A stretch of 7,814 nucleotides of DNA from Puniceicoccales bacterium (GCA_031273725.1 JAISRG010000067.1:1-7814), one strand, 5' to 3'; positions 1 to 6,537 are shown, numbered from the stretch's first letter. The notes: generated by a model not told the origin, from the sequence alone. A program made the numbers and translations.

Positions 1-25
1 TGTCAAGGAATTTACTGAGGTCAAA

Positions 26-271
26 ATGGCCAAAACGTGTTCGTTGGAATTAGAGAAAAAAGTGATGGAATATATAAAAGAGGGAAAGAGGAAAATGGAA
101 GCAGCAAAGGTATTTAGACTGAACCGAAAAACCATATACCGCTGGGAAAAGAGGCAGAGGGAGATTAGCAGTGACGAAGCGATAACTTTTCCACAGCAGA
201 TCCTGGCGATTAGCCAAGAACAATTTGTGGCAAACCATTTCGCGGGGCAACATTTTTATGAAATTATCTGA
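26..271 (+). pseudogene. IS630-family transposase OrfA, 3'-truncated remnant
   Basis: An 81-codon reading frame resembling the N-terminal DNA-binding half (OrfA) of IS630/Tc1-mariner-type transposases. Residues about 5-46 are the recognisable part: a basic helix-turn-helix with the family pattern EAAKVFRLNRKTIYRW, followed by a basic linker. A weaker family-like stretch (SQEQFVANHF...GQHFYEI) reaches almost to the TGA stop. OrfA in this family usually runs past 100 residues and is followed by a DDE-domain OrfB; neither the end of OrfA nor any OrfB is present, so the copy cannot transpose. The ATG at 26 has a GAGG Shine-Dalgarno six bases upstream, better than most residents of the window. The first 25 bases may include the element's left end, but the right end is missing, so this cannot be tested here. 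Family call by motif only. Confidence 0.72.
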
Positions 272-387
272 TTCTCTAATCTTCCCAGCAAAATTAATCG
301 GTCATAATATTGTTTAAGAAATATAAATTTTAATATTTTTTACTTTTTTCTTTACAAGAGATGTAAAATTTTTGTAATATCCACCAT

Positions 388-420
388 AAGCTCTGATGAG
401 AACAATATTTGTTCGAGCTT
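388..420. terminator. Interrupted hairpin downstream of the IS remnant
   Basis: AAGCTC (388-393) pairs with GAGCTT (415-420), and GAACAA (400-405) pairs with TTGTTC (409-414) around a TAT loop, with a six-base bulge TGATGA on the 5' side. On the plus strand it is followed by ATTTTCCTTC, a moderately U-rich tail. It could end plus-strand transcription from the IS remnant or simply be a structured spacer. The pairing is seen; the role is inferred. Confidence 0.35.
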
Positions 421-450
421 ATTTTCCTTCATCTAATTATGTATGGTATT

Positions 451-474
451 GTGCGATACAGAAATGTATCGCAC
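451..474. terminator. Perfect 10-bp hairpin abutting the tadA stop
   Basis: GTGCGATACA (451-460), loop GAAA (461-464), TGTATCGCAC (465-474): ten uninterrupted pairs. It begins two bases after the tadA stop codon on the minus strand, the usual position for a transcription terminator or an mRNA 3'-end stabiliser. The minus strand has no U-tract after it (AATACC follows). The plus strand continues TCTTATT, which is only weakly U-rich. I favour a 3' structure of the tadA message, with intrinsic termination less sure. Confidence 0.5.
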
Positions 475-476
475 TC

Positions 477-995
477 TTATTGTGTAAGATACCGTTGTCC
501 TTCTCGTTTCATTGCAAAAAATGTTCGCATGAGCAGGGCACAGTCCTTTTCAAGGATTCCAGACTTAATCACCGGGTAATGATTGATGGTTTTTAAATCC
601 TGCAATCGAAAACATCCACCAAGTAATCCCATTTTGCTGTCCATAGCTCCAAAAACTACAACCCCCACTCGACTCATAATCATTGCCCCAGAACACATTG
701 GACAAGGCTCTTTGGTTACATAAATTGTTACATCATTCAACCTCCAATCACCGATGATCTTTGCGGCTTGCGTTATAACTTGCATTTCCGCGTGAGCCGT
801 TGGGTCATTTAGCGTTATTATCGAATTATGGGCGGAAGCAATAATTTCATCGCCAAAAACAGCAATTGCGCCAACCGGAATTTCATCGTGTTTCCAGGCC
901 TCAATGGCTTGATTGTATGCCATCGACATAAAATATTCATCGTCCCTATGCAAAATCGATGGATGTTTTTTGGTGAATGGACATTCAATTATCAT
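477..995 (-). CDS. tadA: tRNA-specific adenosine deaminase (A34 to inosine)
   Basis: Converts adenosine to inosine at the wobble position of tRNA-Arg(ACG), letting one tRNA read CGU, CGC and CGA; a cytoplasmic zinc enzyme of the cytidine deaminase fold. The zinc-ligand and proton-shuttle motif HAE is at residues 68-70 and the second zinc motif PCPMC at 97-101, followed by the family-typical SGAMIMSRVGVVVFGAMDSK. The 172-residue length fits TadA. The ATG at 995 adds about 15 residues (ending HRDDEYFM) before the usual first helix, where many TadA proteins begin. An internal Met at residue 23 or 25 is the alternative start. The ATG at 995 is favoured because it overlaps the stop of the upstream small ORF (ATGA), suggesting translational coupling. 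A perfect hairpin follows the stop. Confidence 0.95.
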   Translation of the reverse strand: MIIECPFTKKHPSILHRDDEYFMSMAYNQAIEAWKHDEIPVGAIAVFGDEIIASAHNSIITLNDPTAHAEMQVITQAAKIIGDWRLNDVTIYVTKEPCPMCSGAMIMSRVGVVVFGAMDSKMGLLGGCFRLQDLKTINHYPVIKSGILEKDCALLMRTFFAMKREGQRYLTQ

Positions 996-1222
996 GCTTC
1001 ATCTTTAATGGCTAAAATGTCAAGAAACAACAATATTTTTAATCCCGACGAGAATAATTGGACAATTAAAAGCCTTCTTATATAGAAAAAGGAGTCAAGG
1101 TCATCGGAGAAAGATCCGGAGCTGTCCGTCATAGGCGGACGACAGTTATCGCAGGGATCTGTAGGAAAAAAATCATGGCTCCATTTTACTTCGATGATTA
1201 CACGAATACCAATAATACGCAA
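992..1222 (-). CDS. Small unrecognised protein, translationally coupled to tadA
   Basis: A 76-codon frame directly upstream of tadA. Its TGA (994-992) shares bases with the tadA ATG (995-993), the classic ATGA coupling arrangement, which is the main reason for believing it. I do not recognise the protein. The N-terminal half is polar and contains CDNC, RPP and an acidic Ser/Asp-rich patch. The last 35 residues look like an amphipathic to hydrophobic helix (FFYIRRLLIVQLFSSGLKIL) ending in charged KDEA. The only in-frame starts are TTG at 1222 and a Met at residue 31; neither has a clear ribosome-binding site. The TTG lies in a palindrome's loop. An artefactual ORF remains possible, since the stretch is short and holds some GC-rich self-complementary sequence (about 1110-1160). 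Confidence 0.5.
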   Translation of the reverse strand: MRIIGIRVIIEVKWSHDFFPTDPCDNCRPPMTDSSGSFSDDLDSFFYIRRLLIVQLFSSGLKILLFLDILAIKDEA

Positions 1223-1242
1223 ATCGCGTATTATTTTTCTTT
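1211..1242 (+). terminator. Strong palindrome with T-run; terminator, attenuator or operator
   Basis: AATAATACGC (1211-1220), AAATC loop (1221-1225), GCGTATTATT (1226-1235), then TTTCTTT. Ten perfect pairs and a U-rich tail look like an intrinsic terminator on the plus strand. However, no plus-strand gene is evident upstream before the IS remnant. It sits 47 bases before the next plus-strand start, between divergent genes, so an attenuator in that gene's leader or a dyad operator is equally plausible. The symmetry is seen; the role is inferred. Confidence 0.5.
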
Positions 1243-1288
1243 ACGCCGGAAGTTTTTTGTTTAAACGTCAATTAACTTCTGGAAAGAA

Positions 1289-1933
1289 ATGGCAACGGAT
1301 GAAAGCAATTGGTGTATTGTTCAATTAGGCGATGACTATAATTGGTGGATACATGAGGCCAGCGACAATACTTTTTATGATACTGACTTGGGCATCCTTG
1401 ACCCGAAACAGGTAGAACACATGGCTGATCTGTTGAGCCAGCTGAAGCAATATGGTCTAAGTGATGAAATTATCAATAGTGCATTTATTCCATATGTGAT
1501 CGACAAGGAAATGCCAAAGGAAATGTTCAGACTACGCGAAACAAAGGACAATATTCTATCCCCACGTGGACGCATTTTTTGTCTACCCAATAGTTCGGGA
1601 GAACATGAGGGAATGTTTGCCGAATTTATAGACCACATAATGGCTTTGCGGATAAAATTGTTAAATGCGAGTTTCGATTTTAAACAACCTTTGAATTCGG
1701 AAGAGGTTGAGGATATTTTACATGCTGAACAACAGGAACGGTACATTGCGGGCATCAAAACTCATGCATTTGATGAAATCATGTCAATATTGGATTATGT
1801 TCCTGCTGGTTATAGTTTGGATGCAACCATTGAAGACGAACAAAATGACGAAGAAGACCTTGATTTGTCAGAATTCGATGATGATGTTGAAGAATCTCTA
1901 AAGATTGATGGAGACGGTCCCGGCGATTGGTAA
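1289..1933 (+). CDS. Hypothetical acidic protein, 214 residues
   Basis: A complete frame with ATG at 1289, preceded by a close GGAAAG that may serve as a ribosome-binding site. I do not recognise the family. No signal peptide or membrane segment is visible, so it is probably cytoplasmic. The N-terminus is rich in aromatic residues (GDDYNWWIHEAS, about 14-25). The middle (about 35-165) looks helical and globular. The last 34 residues (181-214) form an acidic tail in which 17 are Asp or Glu, ending in GDGPGDW. Such tails are often disordered and can bind basic proteins or metal, but nothing here shows which. It lies 65 bases upstream of the ABC permease on the same strand and could share its transcript. 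The long open frame and ordinary codon use make it a credible gene; function unknown. Confidence 0.85.
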   Translation: MATDESNWCIVQLGDDYNWWIHEASDNTFYDTDLGILDPKQVEHMADLLSQLKQYGLSDEIINSAFIPYVIDKEMPKEMFRLRETKDNILSPRGRIFCLPNSSGEHEGMFAEFIDHIMALRIKLLNASFDFKQPLNSEEVEDILHAEQQERYIAGIKTHAFDEIMSILDYVPAGYSLDATIEDEQNDEEDLDLSEFDDDVEESLKIDGDGPGDW

Positions 1934-1998
1934 CGATTTTAGTAACTATGTTTTTGTAGTATGTTTATGGCAAAAGTCATGGTTTGCGTTTGTGATTT

Positions 1999-3690
1999 GT
2001 GAAAAAGTATTCCATAGCTGTATTTTGTGTAGTAGTAGTATTTTTTACCGCGTTTTTTGTATGGCCGATTTTTCAGGTTTTGCGCAGTGGGTTTACAACT
2101 TCGGATGGCCATTTTACCCTAGCCTATCTCGCTGCGATCTTTAGCAATAGGTTATATCTAATAAGTATTGGAAATTCGATATTACTGGCAACGGTTACCA
2201 CCACGATCGCTTTTCTCATAGCACTTCCGCTAGCATATTTTACGGATCGCTATGATTTTCCCGGAAAAAAGTTTTTTACCAATGTCGTCCTATTGCCAAT
2301 TATGCTGCCACCGTTCGTTGGAGCCATAGGAGTTCACCACATTCTCGGCGTCCGCGGAATGCTAAATGTCATTCTTTTGAAAGCTGGTATCATCGATGGA
2401 GCACATTTGATCGACTGGCTGGGTAACTACAAATTAATCGGGATGTGTTTCCTAAATGCCATCAGCCTATACCCAATACTATATTTGAATTTGGTATCGA
2501 CGTTGGCAAACATTGACCCATCTTTCGAGGAAGCGGCAGGATGCCTCGGATGCCATGGACTGAAAAGGTTTTTTAAAATTACCTTGCCGCTGATGCGATC
2601 TGGAATTTTTGCTGGAGTAACATTGGTATTCATTTGGTCGTTTACCGAACTTGGGGTTCCCCTAATTTTCGATTACAATTTGGTTGTTTCAGTCCAGATT
2701 TATAACGGATTAAAAGTGATCAACGATAATCCGCTGCCATTTGCCCTAGTCAGTGTCGTACTCCTACTATCTTTGGCATTTTACATCTTTGGAAAACTGC
2801 TAACGGGAAACCAAAATTATGCGATGCTGGCAAAAGCATCCCATGCTTCTTCGGCTAAAAAAACTGGATTTTTTAAAAAATTAATCTGCTGTTCTTCGTT
2901 CATAGGCGTTACCATTGTAGCTCTCATGCCACATGTTGCGGTGATTTTAACATCGTTCGCTGGAGACTGGTATAATTCAATATTTCCCAACGTTTGGACA
3001 TTGGACAATTACAAAATTACGCTTGGACACCCTTTTACGATTCCCGCAATACAAAATAGTGTGATCTATTCAGGATGTGCTACTTTATTTGCCGTTGTTT
3101 TGGGAATCATGATCGCGTTTGTCGTCGTGCGTTCCACGTTGAGACTGCGAAACCTGTTGGATACCATGACAATGTTACCATTGGCTGTTCCGGGACTTGT
3201 TATGGCATTCGGATACTTTGCAATGAGTCAAAATGGTAGGGCATTTTCATTTTTAAATCCCATCGAAAATCCCACCATGTTGTTGATCATAGCATATACC
3301 GTTCGAAAATTACCATTCATCGTACGTTCGGCCATATCTGGCTTGCAACAGATGAGTTATTCCTACGAAGAGGCTGCCCAATGCCTGGGGTGTTCTCCAG
3401 TGAAAACTAGCATAAAAATTACTTTCCCATTGATCATTGCCAACCTACTGGCCGGCGGGTTGCTAGTCTTTTCGCAGACCATGCTAGAGGTGTCCGATTC
3501 CCTAATTTTAGCCCAGAAACAGCAATACTATCCAATAACCAAGGCCATCTACGAACTGATTAATTTGTTGGGTGAGGGCCCATTTTTGGCATGTTCGCTG
3601 GGAGTTTGGGCGATGACATTTCTCGCAATAACCATTATTAGTGCCTCAATTTTTATGGGTAAAAATCTGGGGGCCATCTTCAAAGCATAG
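1999..3690 (+). CDS. Iron(III)-type ABC transporter permease, fused two-domain (FbpB/AfuB-like)
   Basis: An inner-membrane permease of 563 residues in which two binding-protein-dependent transport domains are fused, as in FbpB, SfuB and ThiP. Each half ends in an EAA loop that contacts the ATPase: EEAAGCLGC beginning at residue 177 and EEAAQCLGC beginning at 457, each followed by a KITxPL segment. About twelve hydrophobic segments are visible, starting with an N-terminal one at about 5-24. The GTG at 1999 is the first start after an in-frame TGA (1993-1995), so the N-terminus is well bounded. There is no clear Shine-Dalgarno sequence. Ferric iron is the likeliest substrate from overall resemblance, but thiamine, phosphonate or polyamine relatives share the fold. 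Neither the ATPase nor the periplasmic binding protein is adjacent, so partners must be encoded elsewhere. Confidence 0.9.
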   Translation: MKKYSIAVFCVVVVFFTAFFVWPIFQVLRSGFTTSDGHFTLAYLAAIFSNRLYLISIGNSILLATVTTTIAFLIALPLAYFTDRYDFPGKKFFTNVVLLPIMLPPFVGAIGVHHILGVRGMLNVILLKAGIIDGAHLIDWLGNYKLIGMCFLNAISLYPILYLNLVSTLANIDPSFEEAAGCLGCHGLKRFFKITLPLMRSGIFAGVTLVFIWSFTELGVPLIFDYNLVVSVQIYNGLKVINDNPLPFALVSVVLLLSLAFYIFGKLLTGNQNYAMLAKASHASSAKKTGFFKKLICCSSFIGVTIVALMPHVAVILTSFAGDWYNSIFPNVWTLDNYKITLGHPFTIPAIQNSVIYSGCATLFAVVLGIMIAFVVVRSTLRLRNLLDTMTMLPLAVPGLVMAFGYFAMSQNGRAFSFLNPIENPTMLLIIAYTVRKLPFIVRSAISGLQQMSYSYEEAAQCLGCSPVKTSIKITFPLIIANLLAGGLLVFSQTMLEVSDSLILAQKQQYYPITKAIYELINLLGEGPFLACSLGVWAMTFLAITIISASIFMGKNLGAIFKA

Positions 3691-3757
3691 GTACATTGCC
3701 ATATTAATTTAAGCTTGCCACATGATCTAGAGTGGTATCTTTCTACAAGATCGGATT

Positions 3758-5551
3758 CTACTTCTTCGAATCGTTGTCGACGGTCGTTTTTATGTATAAT
3801 TCGCGCAATTGTTTGTCGCTTGGAAGACACGGTGACTGGGCCATCATGTCTATCCCCTTCTGCGTTTTTGGAAATGCAATGACATCTCGTATGCTTGTAG
3901 TTCCGCATAGTAAGGCCGCTAATCTATCAAGGCCGAGTGCTATACCCCCATGGGGAGGAGCCCCAAATTTAAAAGCTTTTAGCATGTATCCGAATCGGTC
4001 GCTAACAACATTTTCAGGGATTTTCAATATCTCTTTAAAAACGTATTCCTGCAATTGTGGCTGGTGAATCCGCACACTGCCCCCTCCGAGTTCCATGCCA
4101 TTTAAAACGATGTCGTAGTGTTGTCCTCGGACATTTTGAGGATCCGATTTTAATAATTCGACATCCTCGGGGACGGGTGCCGTAAAAGGGTGATGGGTCG
4201 CAACAAAACGGCCCTGCTCTTCGTCAAATGTCATCAGTGGAAAATCTATTACCCATAGGAAGTTGAATTGGTCAGCGGGAATAACCATTTTGCCCTTTGC
4301 AATTGCCAAATCGCGGCATTCCAACCGAATCCTTCCAAGGATTGTACACGCCCGTTCCCACTTATCAGCGGCAAAAAAGATAATGTCTCCATCCGCCATA
4401 TCCAACTCCTTCGCAAGGGTTGCCTTTTCTCCATCGGATAAAAATTTCAAAATCGGAGATTTCCATTGCCCATTTTCCACCTTGATATACGCCAAGCCTT
4501 TTGCTCCGAGAGTTTTGGCGATATCCTCCAAATTTTTCATTTCGCCCTGGGAAATTTCTGCCAGTGATTTTGCATTAAAAGCTTTGATACATCCACCATT
4601 TTTGATCACGGAAGCAAAGACGTTAAAACTGGAGGATTCAAACAGGTTTGAAAAATCATGAATTTCCATGGCAAACCTCGTGTCGGGTTTGTCGGACCCA
4701 AAGCGATCCATGGCATCTCGAAATGATAGCCTGGGAAGTGGTGTCTCGATGGTGATATTAAGGGTGGCTTTCCAGATATTTTTCAACATCCCTTCTACCA
4801 GAGAATAAATGTCTTCGCGGTCGATAAATGACATTTCAAGGTCGATTTGTGTGAACTCCGGTTGCCTATCTGCCCGCAAATCTTCATCTCGAAAGCACCT
4901 TGCTAGGGAATAGTATCTTTCCACCCCCGCCACCATCAGCATTTGTTTGTACTGCTGTGGAGATTGGGCAAGGGCATACATACACCCAGGATTTAACCTG
5001 CTTGGTACTAGAAATTCGCGGGCCCCTTCCGGTGTTGTTTTAAACAAATAGGGCGTTTCTATTTCCAAAAATCCATTTTCATCCAAATAATTTCTTACCG
5101 CACACGTAGCCCGATGGCGAGTTTGTAAGCGCTGAAAGCTTTTCGGCCTGCGCAAATCGAGGTAGCGATATGTCAATCGCAGATCTTCACTCACATTGCC
5201 AATTTTGAGATCTGACATGGGAAAAGGCAAAACATCGCAAATGTTATGGATTACTAATCCGTCGACAATCACCTCGATGGCTCCCGTTGTTATTTTGTCA
5301 TTTGCCGTGTCCGCTGGCCTTTTGGAAACTGTTCCGCAAACTTCAACCACAGATTCATCGCGCAAAGAATGTACGTCCTGTAGTTTATTATTCGAGGGAT
5401 CGAAAACCAACTGGGTGATCCCTTCCCTATCTCGCAAATCTATGAAAAACAATCCTCCGTGGTCACGAATGGCATGGACCCATCCAATGAGCCTTACTTT
5501 TGTACCAATATCATCGATGGTTAATTGGTTACAATGGTGCGATCTTTTCAT
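3758..5551 (-). CDS. aspS: Aspartyl-tRNA synthetase
   Basis: Class II synthetase, 597 residues, normal bacterial length, charging tRNA-Asp in the cytoplasm. The domain order is complete. An OB-fold anticodon domain occupies about 1-110 (GWVHAIRDHGG at 23-33). The catalytic core carries motif 1 (FLEIETPYL, 161-169), motif 2 (FRDEDLRADRQPEFTQ, 220-235) and motif 3 (GGIALGLDRL, 535-544). The bacterial GAD insertion lies at about 290-420, and HHPFT is at 453-457. The ATG at 5551 gives the usual MKRSHHCNQL-type N-terminus; only a weak GGAATTG lies upstream. His31 in the anticodon domain is the residue linked to relaxed specificity in Pseudomonas AspRS, so the enzyme may also make Asp-tRNA-Asn. It is the last gene of the minus-strand group, 55 bases after rpiB, and converges on the permease. 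Confidence 0.97.
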   Translation of the reverse strand: MKRSHHCNQLTIDDIGTKVRLIGWVHAIRDHGGLFFIDLRDREGITQLVFDPSNNKLQDVHSLRDESVVEVCGTVSKRPADTANDKITTGAIEVIVDGLVIHNICDVLPFPMSDLKIGNVSEDLRLTYRYLDLRRPKSFQRLQTRHRATCAVRNYLDENGFLEIETPYLFKTTPEGAREFLVPSRLNPGCMYALAQSPQQYKQMLMVAGVERYYSLARCFRDEDLRADRQPEFTQIDLEMSFIDREDIYSLVEGMLKNIWKATLNITIETPLPRLSFRDAMDRFGSDKPDTRFAMEIHDFSNLFESSSFNVFASVIKNGGCIKAFNAKSLAEISQGEMKNLEDIAKTLGAKGLAYIKVENGQWKSPILKFLSDGEKATLAKELDMADGDIIFFAADKWERACTILGRIRLECRDLAIAKGKMVIPADQFNFLWVIDFPLMTFDEEQGRFVATHHPFTAPVPEDVELLKSDPQNVRGQHYDIVLNGMELGGGSVRIHQPQLQEYVFKEILKIPENVVSDRFGYMLKAFKFGAPPHGGIALGLDRLAALLCGTTSIRDVIAFPKTQKGIDMMAQSPCLPSDKQLRELYIKTTVDNDSKK

Positions 5552-5606
5552 ATTTTGATATCAATTCCGTAGCTAGGCACGAATAAAATGCAAAAATTAC
5601 ACCATT

Positions 5607-6053
5607 TCAAGATGATAAATTTTCCAGGGTGGTTATTTTCTCTATACGTTTCAAATGGCGGGTCGCAAACTTCGTATTAAGGAATGTATCCAATATTTCT
5701 TTGGCGGTTTTTACGTTGATAAAATTTGCCCCAAGGCACAAAATATTAGCATCATTGTGCTCCCGAGCAAGTTTAGCAGTTTCTACATTCCAACAATTTG
5801 CGGCACGGACACTAGGTACCTTGTTTGCTGCTATGCTCATACCAATTCCGCTCTTACAAATGAGGAGGCCGAAATCACTTTTGAAAGAAGCAATGTCTCC
5901 TGCTACACATTTTGCGTAGTCGGGATAATCCACAGAAGTTTCATCGGAAAAAGTTCCATAATAAAAAATATCAATGTCGCTTTTGCTTAGGTACTTTATC
6001 AAAAGCATCGCTAATTTGTACCCTCCATGGTCACATCCAACACTAATTTTCAT
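5607..6053 (-). CDS. rpiB: Ribose 5-phosphate isomerase B
   Basis: Interconverts ribose 5-phosphate and ribulose 5-phosphate in the pentose phosphate pathway (RpiB/LacAB sugar isomerase family, cytoplasmic). The 148 residues match the family length. Visible features are the N-terminal CDHGG (7-11), SVDYPDYA (40-47), catalytic Cys66, GIGMSIAANKVP (69-80), the REHNDAN motif with His99 and Asn100, and phosphate-binding basic residues in TRHLKRI (131-137). The usual CGTG after the catalytic cysteine region reads CKSG here: Ser for Thr at 68 is conservative, but Lys67 for Gly is unusual. The ATG overlaps the end of the phosphatase gene by 11 bases, so the two are surely co-transcribed and probably translationally coupled. 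An allose-phosphate isomerase activity, known in some RpiB proteins, cannot be excluded. Confidence 0.95.
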   Translation of the reverse strand: MKISVGCDHGGYKLAMLLIKYLSKSDIDIFYYGTFSDETSVDYPDYAKCVAGDIASFKSDFGLLICKSGIGMSIAANKVPSVRAANCWNVETAKLAREHNDANILCLGANFINVKTAKEILDTFLNTKFATRHLKRIEKITTLENLSS

Positions 6054-6516
6054 GGTTACTTATCAAAAATTTTACTATGGAGTCCATCGCTGAACTGATA
6101 TCATTACAGACACGCCTATAGTCATCGATGTTTCCAAAAAATGGATCAAAAATGTCTTTGTCCTTAACATTTAAAAATTCCCTTACAAGAAAACATTTTT
6201 TGCTCATTTTTTTGTAATTTGATAGTAAAAATGTTCTGTGATTTTCAGCTAGGCAAAAAATTACGTCGGCAGAATCTAAGAGTTCCTGCGTTGCCCTTTG
6301 GGAAACATGTCCACTGATATCCAGGTTAAAATCTTCCATTACCCGTATGGCAAGATCGCTGGCCCTGGCATTCTCAACCGCCATTATCCCAGCCGAACAC
6401 ACCCTAAAATTATCTGCGAGATTAATTTTTTGCAAAGCAGCTTTAAGCAAATATTCTGCCATGGGACTTCGGCAAGTGTTTCCAGAGCATACAAATATTA
6501 CACATTTTTTTTCCAT
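6043..6516 (-). CDS. Low-molecular-weight phosphatase, probable protein arginine phosphatase (YwlE-like)
   Basis: A 157-residue cytoplasmic phosphatase of the LMW-PTP fold. The P-loop CSGNTCRS places the nucleophile at Cys10 and the phosphate-binding Arg at 16 (CX5R). The general acid is in the DP motif at Asp124-Pro125. The P-loop has Thr14 in the GNT position and Phe126 follows the DP motif; in Bacillus YwlE the equivalent Thr11 and Phe120 are associated with preference for phosphoarginine over phosphotyrosine, so arginine phosphatase is the better guess. It is the first gene of the minus-strand group, overlaps rpiB by 11 bases, and recalls the ywlE-ywlF (rpiB) pairing of Bacillus. The ATG at 6516 has no obvious Shine-Dalgarno sequence. 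No McsB-type arginine kinase is in the window, so the substrate remains inferred. Confidence 0.9.
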   Translation of the reverse strand: MEKKCVIFVCSGNTCRSPMAEYLLKAALQKINLADNFRVCSAGIMAVENARASDLAIRVMEDFNLDISGHVSQRATQELLDSADVIFCLAENHRTFLLSNYKKMSKKCFLVREFLNVKDKDIFDPFFGNIDDYRRVCNDISSAMDSIVKFLISNHEN

Positions 6517-6537
6517 AGATAGGATACGGCCAGTATG

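Noticed and set aside
393..420. Hammerhead-ribozyme-like core: CTGATGA followed by a stem (400-414).
   Set aside because: The conserved GAAA that must follow stem II is absent (GAGCTT follows), and there is no matching cleavage-site strand, so it is a chance match.
828..1085. 85-codon plus-strand frame.
   Set aside because: It is antisense to tadA and the small ORF, with no recognisable features; a shadow frame.
1082..1160. GC-richer stretch with self-complementary pieces (AGATCC/GGATCT, GTCCG/CGGAC), considered as an SRP 4.5S RNA next to tadA or another structured RNA.
   Set aside because: It lacks the conserved SRP domain IV signature and shows no RNase P or tmRNA landmarks; the same bases read well as codons of the small ORF coupled to tadA.
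1905..2144. 79-codon plus-strand frame spanning the end of the 214-residue gene and the start of the permease.
   Set aside because: It overlaps two credible genes in another frame and its composition follows theirs.
3691..3757. Possible terminator between the convergent permease and aspS genes (GATCT at 3724 with AGATC at 3748).
   Set aside because: Only five pairs enclose a 19-base loop and there is no U-tract; too weak to annotate.
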